From contig JBGURX010000007.1 of NCBI GenBank assembly GCA_045132235.1, forward strand, positions 62,001 through 126,000: a DNA stretch of 64,000 bases. Direction: 5' to 3'. Both the position numbers and the translations under genes were made by a program. Source of the stretch: UBA1756 sp045132235 (GTDB taxonomy: Bacteria > Bacteroidota > Bacteroidia > Bacteroidales > WCHB1-69). The notes beneath the pieces are model-generated. The model had not been told where the DNA came from. It did not search any database and worked only from the letters and a program-made list of their open reading frames with translations. Below are positions 8,566-15,155 of the stretch, in pieces. Positions within the stretch are counted from its first letter, which is position 1, and each line of letters starts with the position of its first letter.

Positions 8566-9054
8566 ATGAAAATCGGGATTATCTCCGACACACACGGTTA
8601 CGTACACCCGAAACTGTTCGATTTTTTCAAACCGTGTGATGAGATTTGGCATGCCGGCGACATCGGCCGCGAAGAGGTGCTGGACGAACTCGGCCTCATC
8701 GCTCCCGTGCGCGCCGTGTACGGCAACTGCGACGACTGGGACATCCGCAGCCGCACCACCGAATCGCTGGTCTTTCCCTGCGAACAGCATAAGGTGGCCC
8801 TCATGCACATTGTGGGCAATGGCAACTATTACTCCACCCCAGCACACAAACTCATTGAAGCTGAACATCCTACCATCTTCGTCGCAGGCCACTCGCACAT
8901 CCTCAAAGTGATGCACGACCCGCGCCACAACCTCCTCTTCATCAACCCGGGGTCCGCTTCACGGTTCGGGCACCACCTGCGACTCACCTTCCTCCGCCTC
9001 GACATCAACGGCAAAGAGTTGAGCAACCTCGAAATCTACGACGAAGAAAAATAG
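8566..9054 (+). CDS. YfcE/MJ0936-type metallophosphoesterase
   Basis: 162 residues with the full calcineurin-like metal-binding set: SDTHG at 7-11, AGDIG at about 31-35, GNCDDWD at about 54-60, VAGHSH at about 107-112, and the closing INPGS. This short subfamily (COG0622) has two metal ions and hydrolyses phosphodiesters in vitro; its natural substrate is unknown. It is cytoplasmic, with no signal peptide. It begins 3 nt after ridA and precedes a secreted protein by 9 nt, so the three are probably co-transcribed. Confidence 0.92.
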   Translation: MKIGIISDTHGYVHPKLFDFFKPCDEIWHAGDIGREEVLDELGLIAPVRAVYGNCDDWDIRSRTTESLVFPCEQHKVALMHIVGNGNYYSTPAHKLIEAEHPTIFVAGHSHILKVMHDPRHNLLFINPGSASRFGHHLRLTFLRLDINGKELSNLEIYDEEK

Positions 9055-9063
9055 CACAGCAAC

Positions 9064-10326
9064 GTGAAAAAAATCGCACTCATCATCGTCATTTTGGGGA
9101 GTGTTTTATGCCAAATTTTCGCACAAAACACCCTCTCCAACGAAGAGAAATACAACCTCTTGAGAGAGCGGTTACGCACTGAATTTCTGTACTATACGAG
9201 CAATGGCATGGAGCAGGGAACCTCCCTGCCGATGGAACGGAAATATCAAACCCGGAACGGAGTGACGGGGTACTGGTGCGACGGCACATGGTGGCAAGGG
9301 CACTACGTGGCACTGCTGGCCACCGAATACGCCCGTATGAAACGGGAGGGCCAACCCACCGAGGCCACTTTGCAGGAGTTGCGCTGCGCCCTCCAAGTGT
9401 ACGAACGATTGGATTTGGAGGCGGAAAAGTGCTGGGGCTGTGATACTTTCAAGCAGCCCAACGGTTTCTACCTCCGCGACGACATCCGACGAGCCGACAC
9501 CACCCGCTTCGGGGTGCAATGGATCAACAGCGACTACCAATCGCAATGCGGGAAAATCGACACCAAAGGCAACGCCCCCTCACAGGACCAGGCATGGGGC
9601 AGCTACATCGGTTTCGCACTGGTGCAAAAACTGGTGGATGATGCTGAAGTATGCCAAAAAGTGGCAGCGATAAGCGAAAAAATGGTCTCTTTCATGCAGC
9701 ACAAAGAGGGAAACAATGTACAATGGTCGATTGTCAATCCCGTGACAGGCAACGAGATACAACCCCAGATGGACCTTATCTGGCTGCAATACGCGCATTC
9801 CACGATAGGTGAGATGCTGAGCGGTCATCCGGTCAGCATGAAACGAGCGGCGGCGGGGCGTGGCACGTGGAACATCGTGCAAGACAACCTGTTCATCTCC
9901 AAGACCGGCAACTACCGCTGGTACGGCATCCTGTCGATGTCGGCGGTGATGAACGACGCGGGCAGCGGCAAAGACTGCTACAAGTGGCTGGTGAAAAACT
10001 GCGACAAGATTGTGCAGCTCCGTCCCGACCTGCAGCAGGAGCTTGTGTTTCCGCACCTTCCGCTCATCAACTTGGTGCTATACGGACAGGAGGGCAAGGA
10101 GTTGCTGCCCCGCGAGCGTTACGATGCATACCTCAACACGGCGCCGGCCGACGGAGCCATCACCCATACCACTGATGGAAAAACTGTGAGAAACGCGCCG
10201 CCGTGGCACAGCCTGTCGCTGTTTTGTCCATGGCGCACCAAAGACACGGGCGAGGTCAACATGATTGACTACCTACTGCTCTACAACCTTGTAGAGCTGG
10301 TATATGGCTCAAAATCTGAAAATTAA
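9064..10326 (+). CDS. Secreted protein of unknown function, possibly alpha-helical carbohydrate-active
   Basis: 420 residues beginning with GTG at 9064. The signal peptide is clear (MKKIALIIVILGSVLCQIFAQ). The mature protein is rich in aromatic residues and histidine, with notable stretches GYWCDGTWWQGHY near 70, WGCDTF near 123, the SQDQAWGSYIG stretch near 173-183, and APPWHSLSLFCPW near 376-388. Predicted mostly helical with paired Trp and Asp residues, it might adopt an (alpha/alpha) barrel like some unsaturated glycosyl hydrolases, but no diagnostic motif was recognised. It follows the phosphoesterase by 9 nt and precedes an FAH-family gene by 14 nt. No T9SS sorting domain is visible, so it is probably periplasmic. 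Confidence 0.6.
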   Translation: MKKIALIIVILGSVLCQIFAQNTLSNEEKYNLLRERLRTEFLYYTSNGMEQGTSLPMERKYQTRNGVTGYWCDGTWWQGHYVALLATEYARMKREGQPTEATLQELRCALQVYERLDLEAEKCWGCDTFKQPNGFYLRDDIRRADTTRFGVQWINSDYQSQCGKIDTKGNAPSQDQAWGSYIGFALVQKLVDDAEVCQKVAAISEKMVSFMQHKEGNNVQWSIVNPVTGNEIQPQMDLIWLQYAHSTIGEMLSGHPVSMKRAAAGRGTWNIVQDNLFISKTGNYRWYGILSMSAVMNDAGSGKDCYKWLVKNCDKIVQLRPDLQQELVFPHLPLINLVLYGQEGKELLPRERYDAYLNTAPADGAITHTTDGKTVRNAPPWHSLSLFCPWRTKDTGEVNMIDYLLLYNLVELVYGSKSEN

Positions 10327-10340
10327 AATCACTGAAAGAA

Positions 10341-10952
10341 ATGAAAATCATCTGCGTAGGAAGAAATTATTTACCGCATATCCAAGAGCTGGGGCACAAA
10401 GTGCCGAAAGTGCCGACACTGTTTCTGAAACCTGATTCGTCGGTCATCACCCGCAACCGGCCGTTTTTCATCCCGGAGTTCTCGCAGCAGCTGGAGTACG
10501 AGGTGGAGCTGTTGGTGCGCATCGACAAGGTGGGGAAATACATAGAGGAGAGATTCGCGCACAAGTACTATCACGAGATTGGGTTGGGCATTGACTTCAC
10601 GGCGCGGGATCTGCAAAAAACTTGCATAGAGGAAGGCAATCCGTGGGAAATCGCGAAGGCGTTCGATGGGTCGGCAGTGATTAGCCAATTCATTAACAAA
10701 GAAGAATTTACCGACCTCAACAACATCAATTTCCATTTGAATTTAAATGGAACGACGGTTCAGAGTGGCAACAGTGGCGAGATGTTGTTTTCCATTGACA
10801 AAATCATCTCCTACGCCTCCCAGTTTTTTACATTGAAGACAGGCGACATCTTTTTCACCGGAACGCCGAAGGGGGTGGGCAAGGTGGCCATCAACGACCG
10901 GTTGGAGGGGTGGATCGAGGACCGCAGGCTATTGAATTTCAGGGTGAAGTGA
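10341..10952 (+). CDS. Fumarylacetoacetate hydrolase (FAH) family protein
   Basis: 203 residues with the conserved FAH fold: KIICVGRNYLPHIQELG at the N-terminus, LEYEVELLVRIDK (metal-binding ExE, residues about 51-55), GIDFTARDLQ with the third acidic ligand, AKAFDGSA, and TGDIFFTGTPKGVG near the end. Family members are Mg/Mn-dependent hydrolases, decarboxylases or isomerases acting on beta-diketo acids such as acylpyruvates or oxaloacetate. Substrate cannot be deduced; short members like this are often acylpyruvase or oxaloacetate-tautomerase-like. Last gene of the ridA cluster. Confidence 0.9.
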   Translation: MKIICVGRNYLPHIQELGHKVPKVPTLFLKPDSSVITRNRPFFIPEFSQQLEYEVELLVRIDKVGKYIEERFAHKYYHEIGLGIDFTARDLQKTCIEEGNPWEIAKAFDGSAVISQFINKEEFTDLNNINFHLNLNGTTVQSGNSGEMLFSIDKIISYASQFFTLKTGDIFFTGTPKGVGKVAINDRLEGWIEDRRLLNFRVK

Positions 10953-10960
10953 GGGAAATG

Positions 10961-11003
10961 GGAGTTGAGAATTGAGAATTGAAAGGTGAAAATTGAAAGG
11001 TTA
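10961..11003 (+). repeat. Low-complexity GAATTGA/GAAAGG repeat
   Basis: Imperfect tandem GAGAATTGA and GAAAATTGAAAGG units between the FAH gene and the barrel gene, similar in style to the TTAAGAGT runs elsewhere in the window. Confidence 0.65.
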
Positions 11004-11026
11004 GTCAACATCAAATTTGTTTTATC

Positions 11027-11584
11027 ATGAAAAGAAAGTTTTTTGTAGCAGCCCTTTTCGCCATGATGGGCATAGTGGGCAGCTTGAATGCACAAGCGCC
11101 TTATCAACACAGCATCGGTGCCACCGTCGGCTCCATGCAAGCCATTTCCTACAAGACCTTTGTGACCGACCATTTCGCCATTCAAGTAGATTTGGGTACC
11201 AAAATCACTTATACCGATGGTGATTGGAATGCCAGAGGCCTTCATATTTATGATCTGGAACTAAATCCGAATTTCATGTACGAGGGCAACTTTGTGTCCG
11301 GCCTGTATGGTTTTGCCGGGGGCGGTGTTAGCTTGGGGTACTGCTGGGATATATGGCATCAACATCTGTTTCCGTACGACCATATTCATAATATTGATTT
11401 GGGAAAATTCGGCATCAATGCCCTCTTGGGATTGGAGTATAAACTGAATATTCCACTTACTCTTCAGCTGGATTTCCGTCCTGGTTATGGAATGCTCTTT
11501 GGTTATGATTACTATTATATGGATGATAGGGTGTGGAACTATTTTGACTGGAGTGTGAATGCGGGTGTGCGGTACAGCTTTTAG
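11027..11584 (+). CDS. Small outer-membrane beta-barrel protein
   Basis: 185 residues. The signal peptide ends at LNAQA (about residue 23), then alternating strands rich in glycine and aromatic residues (VQVDLGTKITY-like, LYGFAGGGVSLGY, LLGLEYKLNIPLTLQLDF), ending in the C-terminal aromatic GVRYSF typical of barrels recognised by the BAM complex. The size suggests an 8-stranded barrel like OmpW/OmpX or PorT-like porins. No function can be named. It stands alone, convergent with the LytTR regulator gene. Confidence 0.8.
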   Translation: MKRKFFVAALFAMMGIVGSLNAQAPYQHSIGATVGSMQAISYKTFVTDHFAIQVDLGTKITYTDGDWNARGLHIYDLELNPNFMYEGNFVSGLYGFAGGGVSLGYCWDIWHQHLFPYDHIHNIDLGKFGINALLGLEYKLNIPLTLQLDFRPGYGMLFGYDYYYMDDRVWNYFDWSVNAGVRYSF

Positions 11585-11586
11585 TC

Positions 11587-11615
11587 ATAGATACGCCATA
11601 ATATGACGTCTCTAC
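11587..11615. repeat. Imperfect inverted repeat (palindromic intergenic element)
   Basis: Arms 11587-11600 and 11602-11615 match at 11 of 14 positions (TAGAnACG...CGTCTCTA type). It lies just after the barrel gene stop, between convergent genes, without a T-run. It resembles the small mobile palindromes also seen near 25.8 and 29.2 kb and may double as a terminator. Confidence 0.5.
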
Positions 11616-11637
11616 AAAAAAGCACCTTTTCCCCAGA

Positions 11638-12705
11638 TCACACCTTGCTGTAGCCGCCCCGCTTCTTGCTACCGGTGTATTGGATTGTCCCTTGTTTTTT
11701 GAGTTCCGCAAGGCAGCGCTCCACGGTGCTCAATGAGAAATCCGTTCCGGCAACAATGTCCATTGAATTGCAGTTGGGATGGGCTTCTATGAAGGAGAGC
11801 ACCTCCCTGACTTTTTCTTCAGAAGGCAATGCCGGTTTCCGTCTGGCGGTGGAGGAAGTGGGAGCCTCTTGGATTTTATTTTCGTCCAAAACAACCTCCC
11901 TCTGCGAAAGGGCTTTAGCAATCCTTTCGGTCACCTCTGTCTGCGTACGGGCTTCCATCGGGAACGTGATGAGGGCTGTTTGCTGCCACGGCATCTGCTT
12001 CATTACCACCATGTTGTCTTCGCACGACTGAATGTACTGGAACGGCACCAAGACAGTGGCCGAGATGCGGATGAACTCCTCCTCGCCGAACAGCTGTTCC
12101 AGATGCTTCATGGAGCCCAAGCGGGTATATTTTTCATTGTGCACGGTGTAAATCGTGGTAAAATTCCCCTGCTGGAGGCAATAAAAGATGTCGTCAATCG
12201 CCACCAGATGGATGTTGCTGTCCTTGTCGGCAACATCCAGCATGCGGACACGCTCGTACACAATCTTAGTCTCTTTCTCCAATGACTGCCGCAAATGCTG
12301 ACGTTCCCTGAATAAATAAAGGAAGAAATTCAATGCAAGATTACGGCCAAAAGCAAAGAAAAGGATTCTTGAGAAAAAATTAAAGGGACCAAGCAATTCA
12401 ACAAGTTGAGCATTCCTCGAAATAATAAACGAATAAGCCATGGCAAAATCCACCACGGCAATTGTCATAGTAGTAACCACCACCGCCAGCCAATATATCC
12501 CCGATTTTTTTGGATGAATTTTGGGATAGAACAGGTAGTAATTGATATACAGCGAAGCCAACAAGAGAACACCGGAGAATATTTCCTTGTAAAGACTGCC
12601 TGACGATGGACGCAGCCAGCAGTTTGTGGAAAAATAATAAAGAAAAATAGCGCAGAACAGGACATTCAGCAAAACAATGGCAGTTGTTTTCAGGTGTTTT
12701 TTCAT
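11638..12705 (-). CDS. Membrane-anchored LytTR regulator with extra C-terminal winged helix
   Basis: 355 residues from ATG 12705 (an in-frame ATG 27 nt upstream is less likely). Four transmembrane helices lie at about 7-26, 40-60, 70-92 and 108-132, then a LytTR DNA-binding domain at about 160-258 (IHLVAIDDIFYCLQQGNF, a strand, LGSMKHLEQLF, FIRISATVLVPFQYIQS), a basic proline-rich linker, and a second DNA-binding module at about 296-350 that reads as a winged helix (VREVLSFIEAHPNC, LSTVERCLAELKKQG, IQYTGSKKRGGY). There is no receiver domain or histidine kinase, so it may sense signals through its membrane part. It faces the small lipoprotein gene across a spacer with tandem repeats suited to LytTR binding. 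Confidence 0.85.
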   Translation of the reverse strand: MKKHLKTTAIVLLNVLFCAIFLYYFSTNCWLRPSSGSLYKEIFSGVLLLASLYINYYLFYPKIHPKKSGIYWLAVVVTTMTIAVVDFAMAYSFIISRNAQLVELLGPFNFFSRILFFAFGRNLALNFFLYLFRERQHLRQSLEKETKIVYERVRMLDVADKDSNIHLVAIDDIFYCLQQGNFTTIYTVHNEKYTRLGSMKHLEQLFGEEEFIRISATVLVPFQYIQSCEDNMVVMKQMPWQQTALITFPMEARTQTEVTERIAKALSQREVVLDENKIQEAPTSSTARRKPALPSEEKVREVLSFIEAHPNCNSMDIVAGTDFSLSTVERCLAELKKQGTIQYTGSKKRGGYSKV

Positions 12706-12729
12706 TGATGCAATATTTGAATGAGGACG

Positions 12730-12737
12730 CAAAGATA
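12730..12737 (-). promoter_or_regulatory. -7 promoter element for the LytTR regulator gene
   Basis: TATCTTTG on the minus strand, 24 nt upstream of ATG 12705, matches TAnnTTTG. One copy of the CCCTCACA motif lies 7 nt upstream of it, where a bound protein could affect this promoter. Confidence 0.55.
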
Positions 12738-12743
12738 CTCAAA

Positions 12744-12807
12744 TCCCTCACACCATTTTCCCAAAAAGCCATTTTATCCCCTCACAAACCGACATTTATC
12801 CCTTCAC
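12744..12807 (-). promoter_or_regulatory. Candidate operator: three TGTGAGGGA-like sites upstream of the LytTR gene
   Basis: TCCCTCACA at 12744-12752, TCCCCTCAC at 12777-12785 and TCCCTTCAC at 12799-12807 are versions of one motif (TGTGAGGGA on the minus strand). The last two are 22 bp apart. LytTR proteins usually bind direct repeats of about 9 bp with a period of 21-22 bp, so these are plausible sites for the adjacent regulator. Confidence 0.5.
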
Positions 12808-12856
12808 GGACCCTTTTAAAATGTTATTTTATAACACATTGGTTATTAACATATTA

Positions 12857-12866
12857 CCCCCCCCCC
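12857..12866. repeat. Homopolymeric C10 tract
   Basis: Ten consecutive C residues midway between the two divergent promoters. Such tracts are prone to slipped-strand length change and could vary promoter spacing, but this is only a possibility. Confidence 0.75.
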
Positions 12867-12904
12867 ACGCAAAATGTTCATTTCAACCTTCATCACATTT
12901 TTTT

Positions 12905-12935
12905 CTGTGAGGGTTCACATTTCTGCTGTGAGGGA
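12905..12935 (+). promoter_or_regulatory. Candidate operator: tandem CTGTGAGGG sites, 21-bp period
   Basis: CTGTGAGGGT at 12905-12914 and CTGTGAGGGA at 12926-12935 repeat with a 21-bp period, in the opposite orientation to the sites at 12744-12807. The second ends 22 bp before the -7 element of the small lipoprotein gene, so it covers the -33 region. Confidence 0.55.
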
Positions 12936-12957
12936 TTAAATTTTGCGCTGCAAATGG

Positions 12958-12965
12958 TAATTTTG
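12958..12965 (+). promoter_or_regulatory. -7 promoter element for the small lipoprotein gene
   Basis: TAATTTTG matches TAnnTTTG, 44 nt before ATG 13010. The tandem repeats upstream suggest regulation by the divergent LytTR protein. Confidence 0.6.
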
Positions 12966-13009
12966 CCCCGTTATTTTTTCCAAATTCATTCACCTAAAAA
13001 TTCAAGACA

Positions 13010-13210
13010 ATGAAAAAGTTATTGGTTATGATCGCTTGCGTTGCCTTTGCCTGCGCATTCAGTTCTTGTGACAAGAAATGCCACTGCAAACAATGGGTTG
13101 GCGGTGTTTCTGCTGCACACGTCTTCGAACCCCAGGACGACATGAAATGCTCGGACTACAACACCGTTGCGGAAGTCAATGGCGTTAAAACCGGCATAGA
13201 GTGCAAGTAA
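13010..13210 (+). CDS. Small cysteine-rich lipoprotein
   Basis: 66 residues. The signal peptide ends in FSSC, giving lipidated Cys20; the mature part is about 47 residues with cysteines in DKKCHCKQW, DMKCSDYN and a terminal IECK. No family was recognised. It has its own promoter and a strong terminator, so it is expressed alone. The divergent arrangement and operator-like repeats make it a likely target of the LytTR membrane regulator; a signalling or envelope-stress role is speculation. Confidence 0.72.
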   Translation: MKKLLVMIACVAFACAFSSCDKKCHCKQWVGGVSAAHVFEPQDDMKCSDYNTVAEVNGVKTGIECK

Positions 13211-13231
13211 TTGGCAAAATGTATGCGATGG

Positions 13232-13264
13232 AAGCGGGACAGTTGCTGTTCCGCTTTCTTTTTT
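13232..13264 (+). terminator. Rho-independent terminator after the small lipoprotein gene
   Basis: 11-bp stem (AAGCGGGACAG at 13232-13242 with CTGTTCCGCTT at 13246-13256, one G-U pair), a 3-nt loop, and a T-rich tail (TCTTTTTTT). Confidence 0.9.
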
Positions 13265-13313
13265 TAGGGTAATGAATTACCTCAAAAAAACAAAGTGTTT
13301 ACCAATTTTATTG

Positions 13314-13321
13314 TATCTTTG
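13314..13321 (+). promoter_or_regulatory. -7 promoter element for the CoA-dehydratase/activase operon
   Basis: TATCTTTG matches TAnnTTTG, 40 nt upstream of ATG 13362. Confidence 0.6.
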
Positions 13322-13361
13322 CCGCCGTTTTTAATAACTCTATTAAACTGGTTTATTAACA

Positions 13362-15149
13362 ATGGCAAATACTACGGAAACCCCTTATCGTGTAGGGGTT
13401 GACATCGGTTCCACCACGATGAAGGTGGCGGTGATGGACAGTGCCGGAACGCTGGTTTTTTCGGCCTACCAGCGCCATCAGGCCGACATCAAGGGCACGG
13501 CGGCCGACATCGCCGCCCGGCTACTCGACACCTTGGGGGATGTACCCCTCCAGCTCGTGGTCACCGGCTCGGTGGGCATGGGCTACGCACAACGCCTCCA
13601 TCTGGGCTTCGTACAGGAGGTAGTGGCCGCCGCCGAGATGGTGAAACAACGCTACCCCGAGGTGGGCACCTTCATCGACATGGGCGGCGAAGACAGCAAG
13701 ATGATTTTCTTCGAGAAGGGCAAAGTACCCGATATCCGCATGAACGGCAGCTGCGCCGGCGGCACCGGCGCCTTCATCGACCAGACCGCCATGCTGTTTC
13801 ACGTGGAGACCAAAGAGCTGAACGCCTTGGCGGCGCAGGCGGAGAACATCCATCCCATCGCCTCACGCTGCGGGGTTTTCTCGAAAACCGACATCCAGAA
13901 CCTGATGAGCCGCAACATCAGCCGCGCCGACATCGCCGCCTCGGTGTTCAATGCCGTGGCAATGCAGGTGGTGGCCTCGCTGGCCCGCGGCATGGACATC
14001 ACCCCCAAGGTGTTTTTCTGCGGCGGTCCCTTCGCCTTCCTGCCGGAGCTGCAGAAGCATTTCCGCCGCGTGCTCGGACTGTCGGAACAGGAGTGCATGC
14101 TGCCCGAAAACGCGCAGCTCATCTCCGCCTCCGGCTGCGCCCTGCTCGCACCCCAACAGGCCAACGGCGTGCTTACCACCCGCGAGCTGGTGCGCATGAT
14201 CACGGCTGGCTCTACCGACACTGCCCCCATCGGCAACCGCCTGCCCGCCCTTTTCAACTCGCAGGAGGACTACGACCTCTGGTACAAGTCGGAAAACATC
14301 TACTACGTGCCCCGCGCCGAACTCACTGCCGACCAGCCCGCCGACTTCTTCCTCGGCGTGGATTCGGGCAGCACCACCACCAAACTGGTGCTCCTCGACC
14401 GCTACGAACGCATCGTCTATACGGATTACCAGCGCAACGAGGGCGACAGCTTCAAAGCATTCTGCAACATGCTGCAAAGCCTCCACCAGTCGGTGCCGCA
14501 CCCCGAGAATGTGAACATCCAAGCCAGCGCGGTGACCGGCTACGGCGAGAACCTCATCAAAACCGCCTTCAACTTCGACTACGGCATCGTGGAAACCATG
14601 GCCCACTTCTCCGCCGCCAAGCAGGTGGAACCGCAGGTGAGCTTTGTGCTCGACATCGGCGGACAGGATATGAAGGCCATTTTTGTGGAAAACGGCTCCA
14701 TCCGCCGCATGGAAATCAACGAGGCCTGCTCGTCGGGATGTGGCTCATTCATAGAAACTTTCGCCAACATGATGGGCTATCCCGTGGCTGAGTTCGCCCA
14801 GCTATCGTGCTTCGCTCCTCACCCCTGCGACCTCGGCACACGCTGTACCGTTTTCATGAACTCGAAGGTGAAACAGGCCATGCAAGAGGGCGCGGCGGTG
14901 GATGACATTGCCGCTGGATTCAGCTATTCTGTCGTCAAGAATTGTCTTTTCAAAGTATTGAAATTAAAGAACATAGAAGAACTCGGAGAGAAAATTGTAG
15001 TGCAGGGCGGCACGTTCCGCAACCACAGCATCGTGCGGGCACTGGAGAAAATGGCCCACTGCGAGGTGGCCTTCTCCGACATTCCCGAACTGATGGGCGC
15101 CTACGGGGCAGCCCTTTACGCAATCCGAATGTTCAACAAAAAACAATAG
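13362..15149 (+). CDS. Tandem acyl-CoA dehydratase activase (BcrA/BadF/HgdC ATPase family)
   Basis: 595 residues made of two activase-type ASKHA domains. Each starts with the phosphate loop (VGVDIGSTTMK at 11-21; LGVDSGSTTTK near 330), has a second phosphate motif (IDMGGEDSK; LDIGGQDMK), and carries cluster cysteines: Cys131 (NGSCAGGTG) and Cys170 (SRCGVF) in the first, Cys456/Cys460 (EACSSGCGS) and Cys495 (GTRCTVF) in the second. In the family a dimer holds one [4Fe-4S] and uses ATP to push a low-potential electron into a 2-hydroxyacyl-CoA dehydratase or related reductase. The next gene, in the same frame after TAG TAG AAG, encodes the partner, which in relatives is often fused into one protein of about 1400 residues. 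Confidence 0.9.
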   Translation: MANTTETPYRVGVDIGSTTMKVAVMDSAGTLVFSAYQRHQADIKGTAADIAARLLDTLGDVPLQLVVTGSVGMGYAQRLHLGFVQEVVAAAEMVKQRYPEVGTFIDMGGEDSKMIFFEKGKVPDIRMNGSCAGGTGAFIDQTAMLFHVETKELNALAAQAENIHPIASRCGVFSKTDIQNLMSRNISRADIAASVFNAVAMQVVASLARGMDITPKVFFCGGPFAFLPELQKHFRRVLGLSEQECMLPENAQLISASGCALLAPQQANGVLTTRELVRMITAGSTDTAPIGNRLPALFNSQEDYDLWYKSENIYYVPRAELTADQPADFFLGVDSGSTTTKLVLLDRYERIVYTDYQRNEGDSFKAFCNMLQSLHQSVPHPENVNIQASAVTGYGENLIKTAFNFDYGIVETMAHFSAAKQVEPQVSFVLDIGGQDMKAIFVENGSIRRMEINEACSSGCGSFIETFANMMGYPVAEFAQLSCFAPHPCDLGTRCTVFMNSKVKQAMQEGAAVDDIAAGFSYSVVKNCLFKVLKLKNIEELGEKIVVQGGTFRNHSIVRALEKMAHCEVAFSDIPELMGAYGAALYAIRMFNKKQ

Positions 15150-15155
15150 TAGAAG

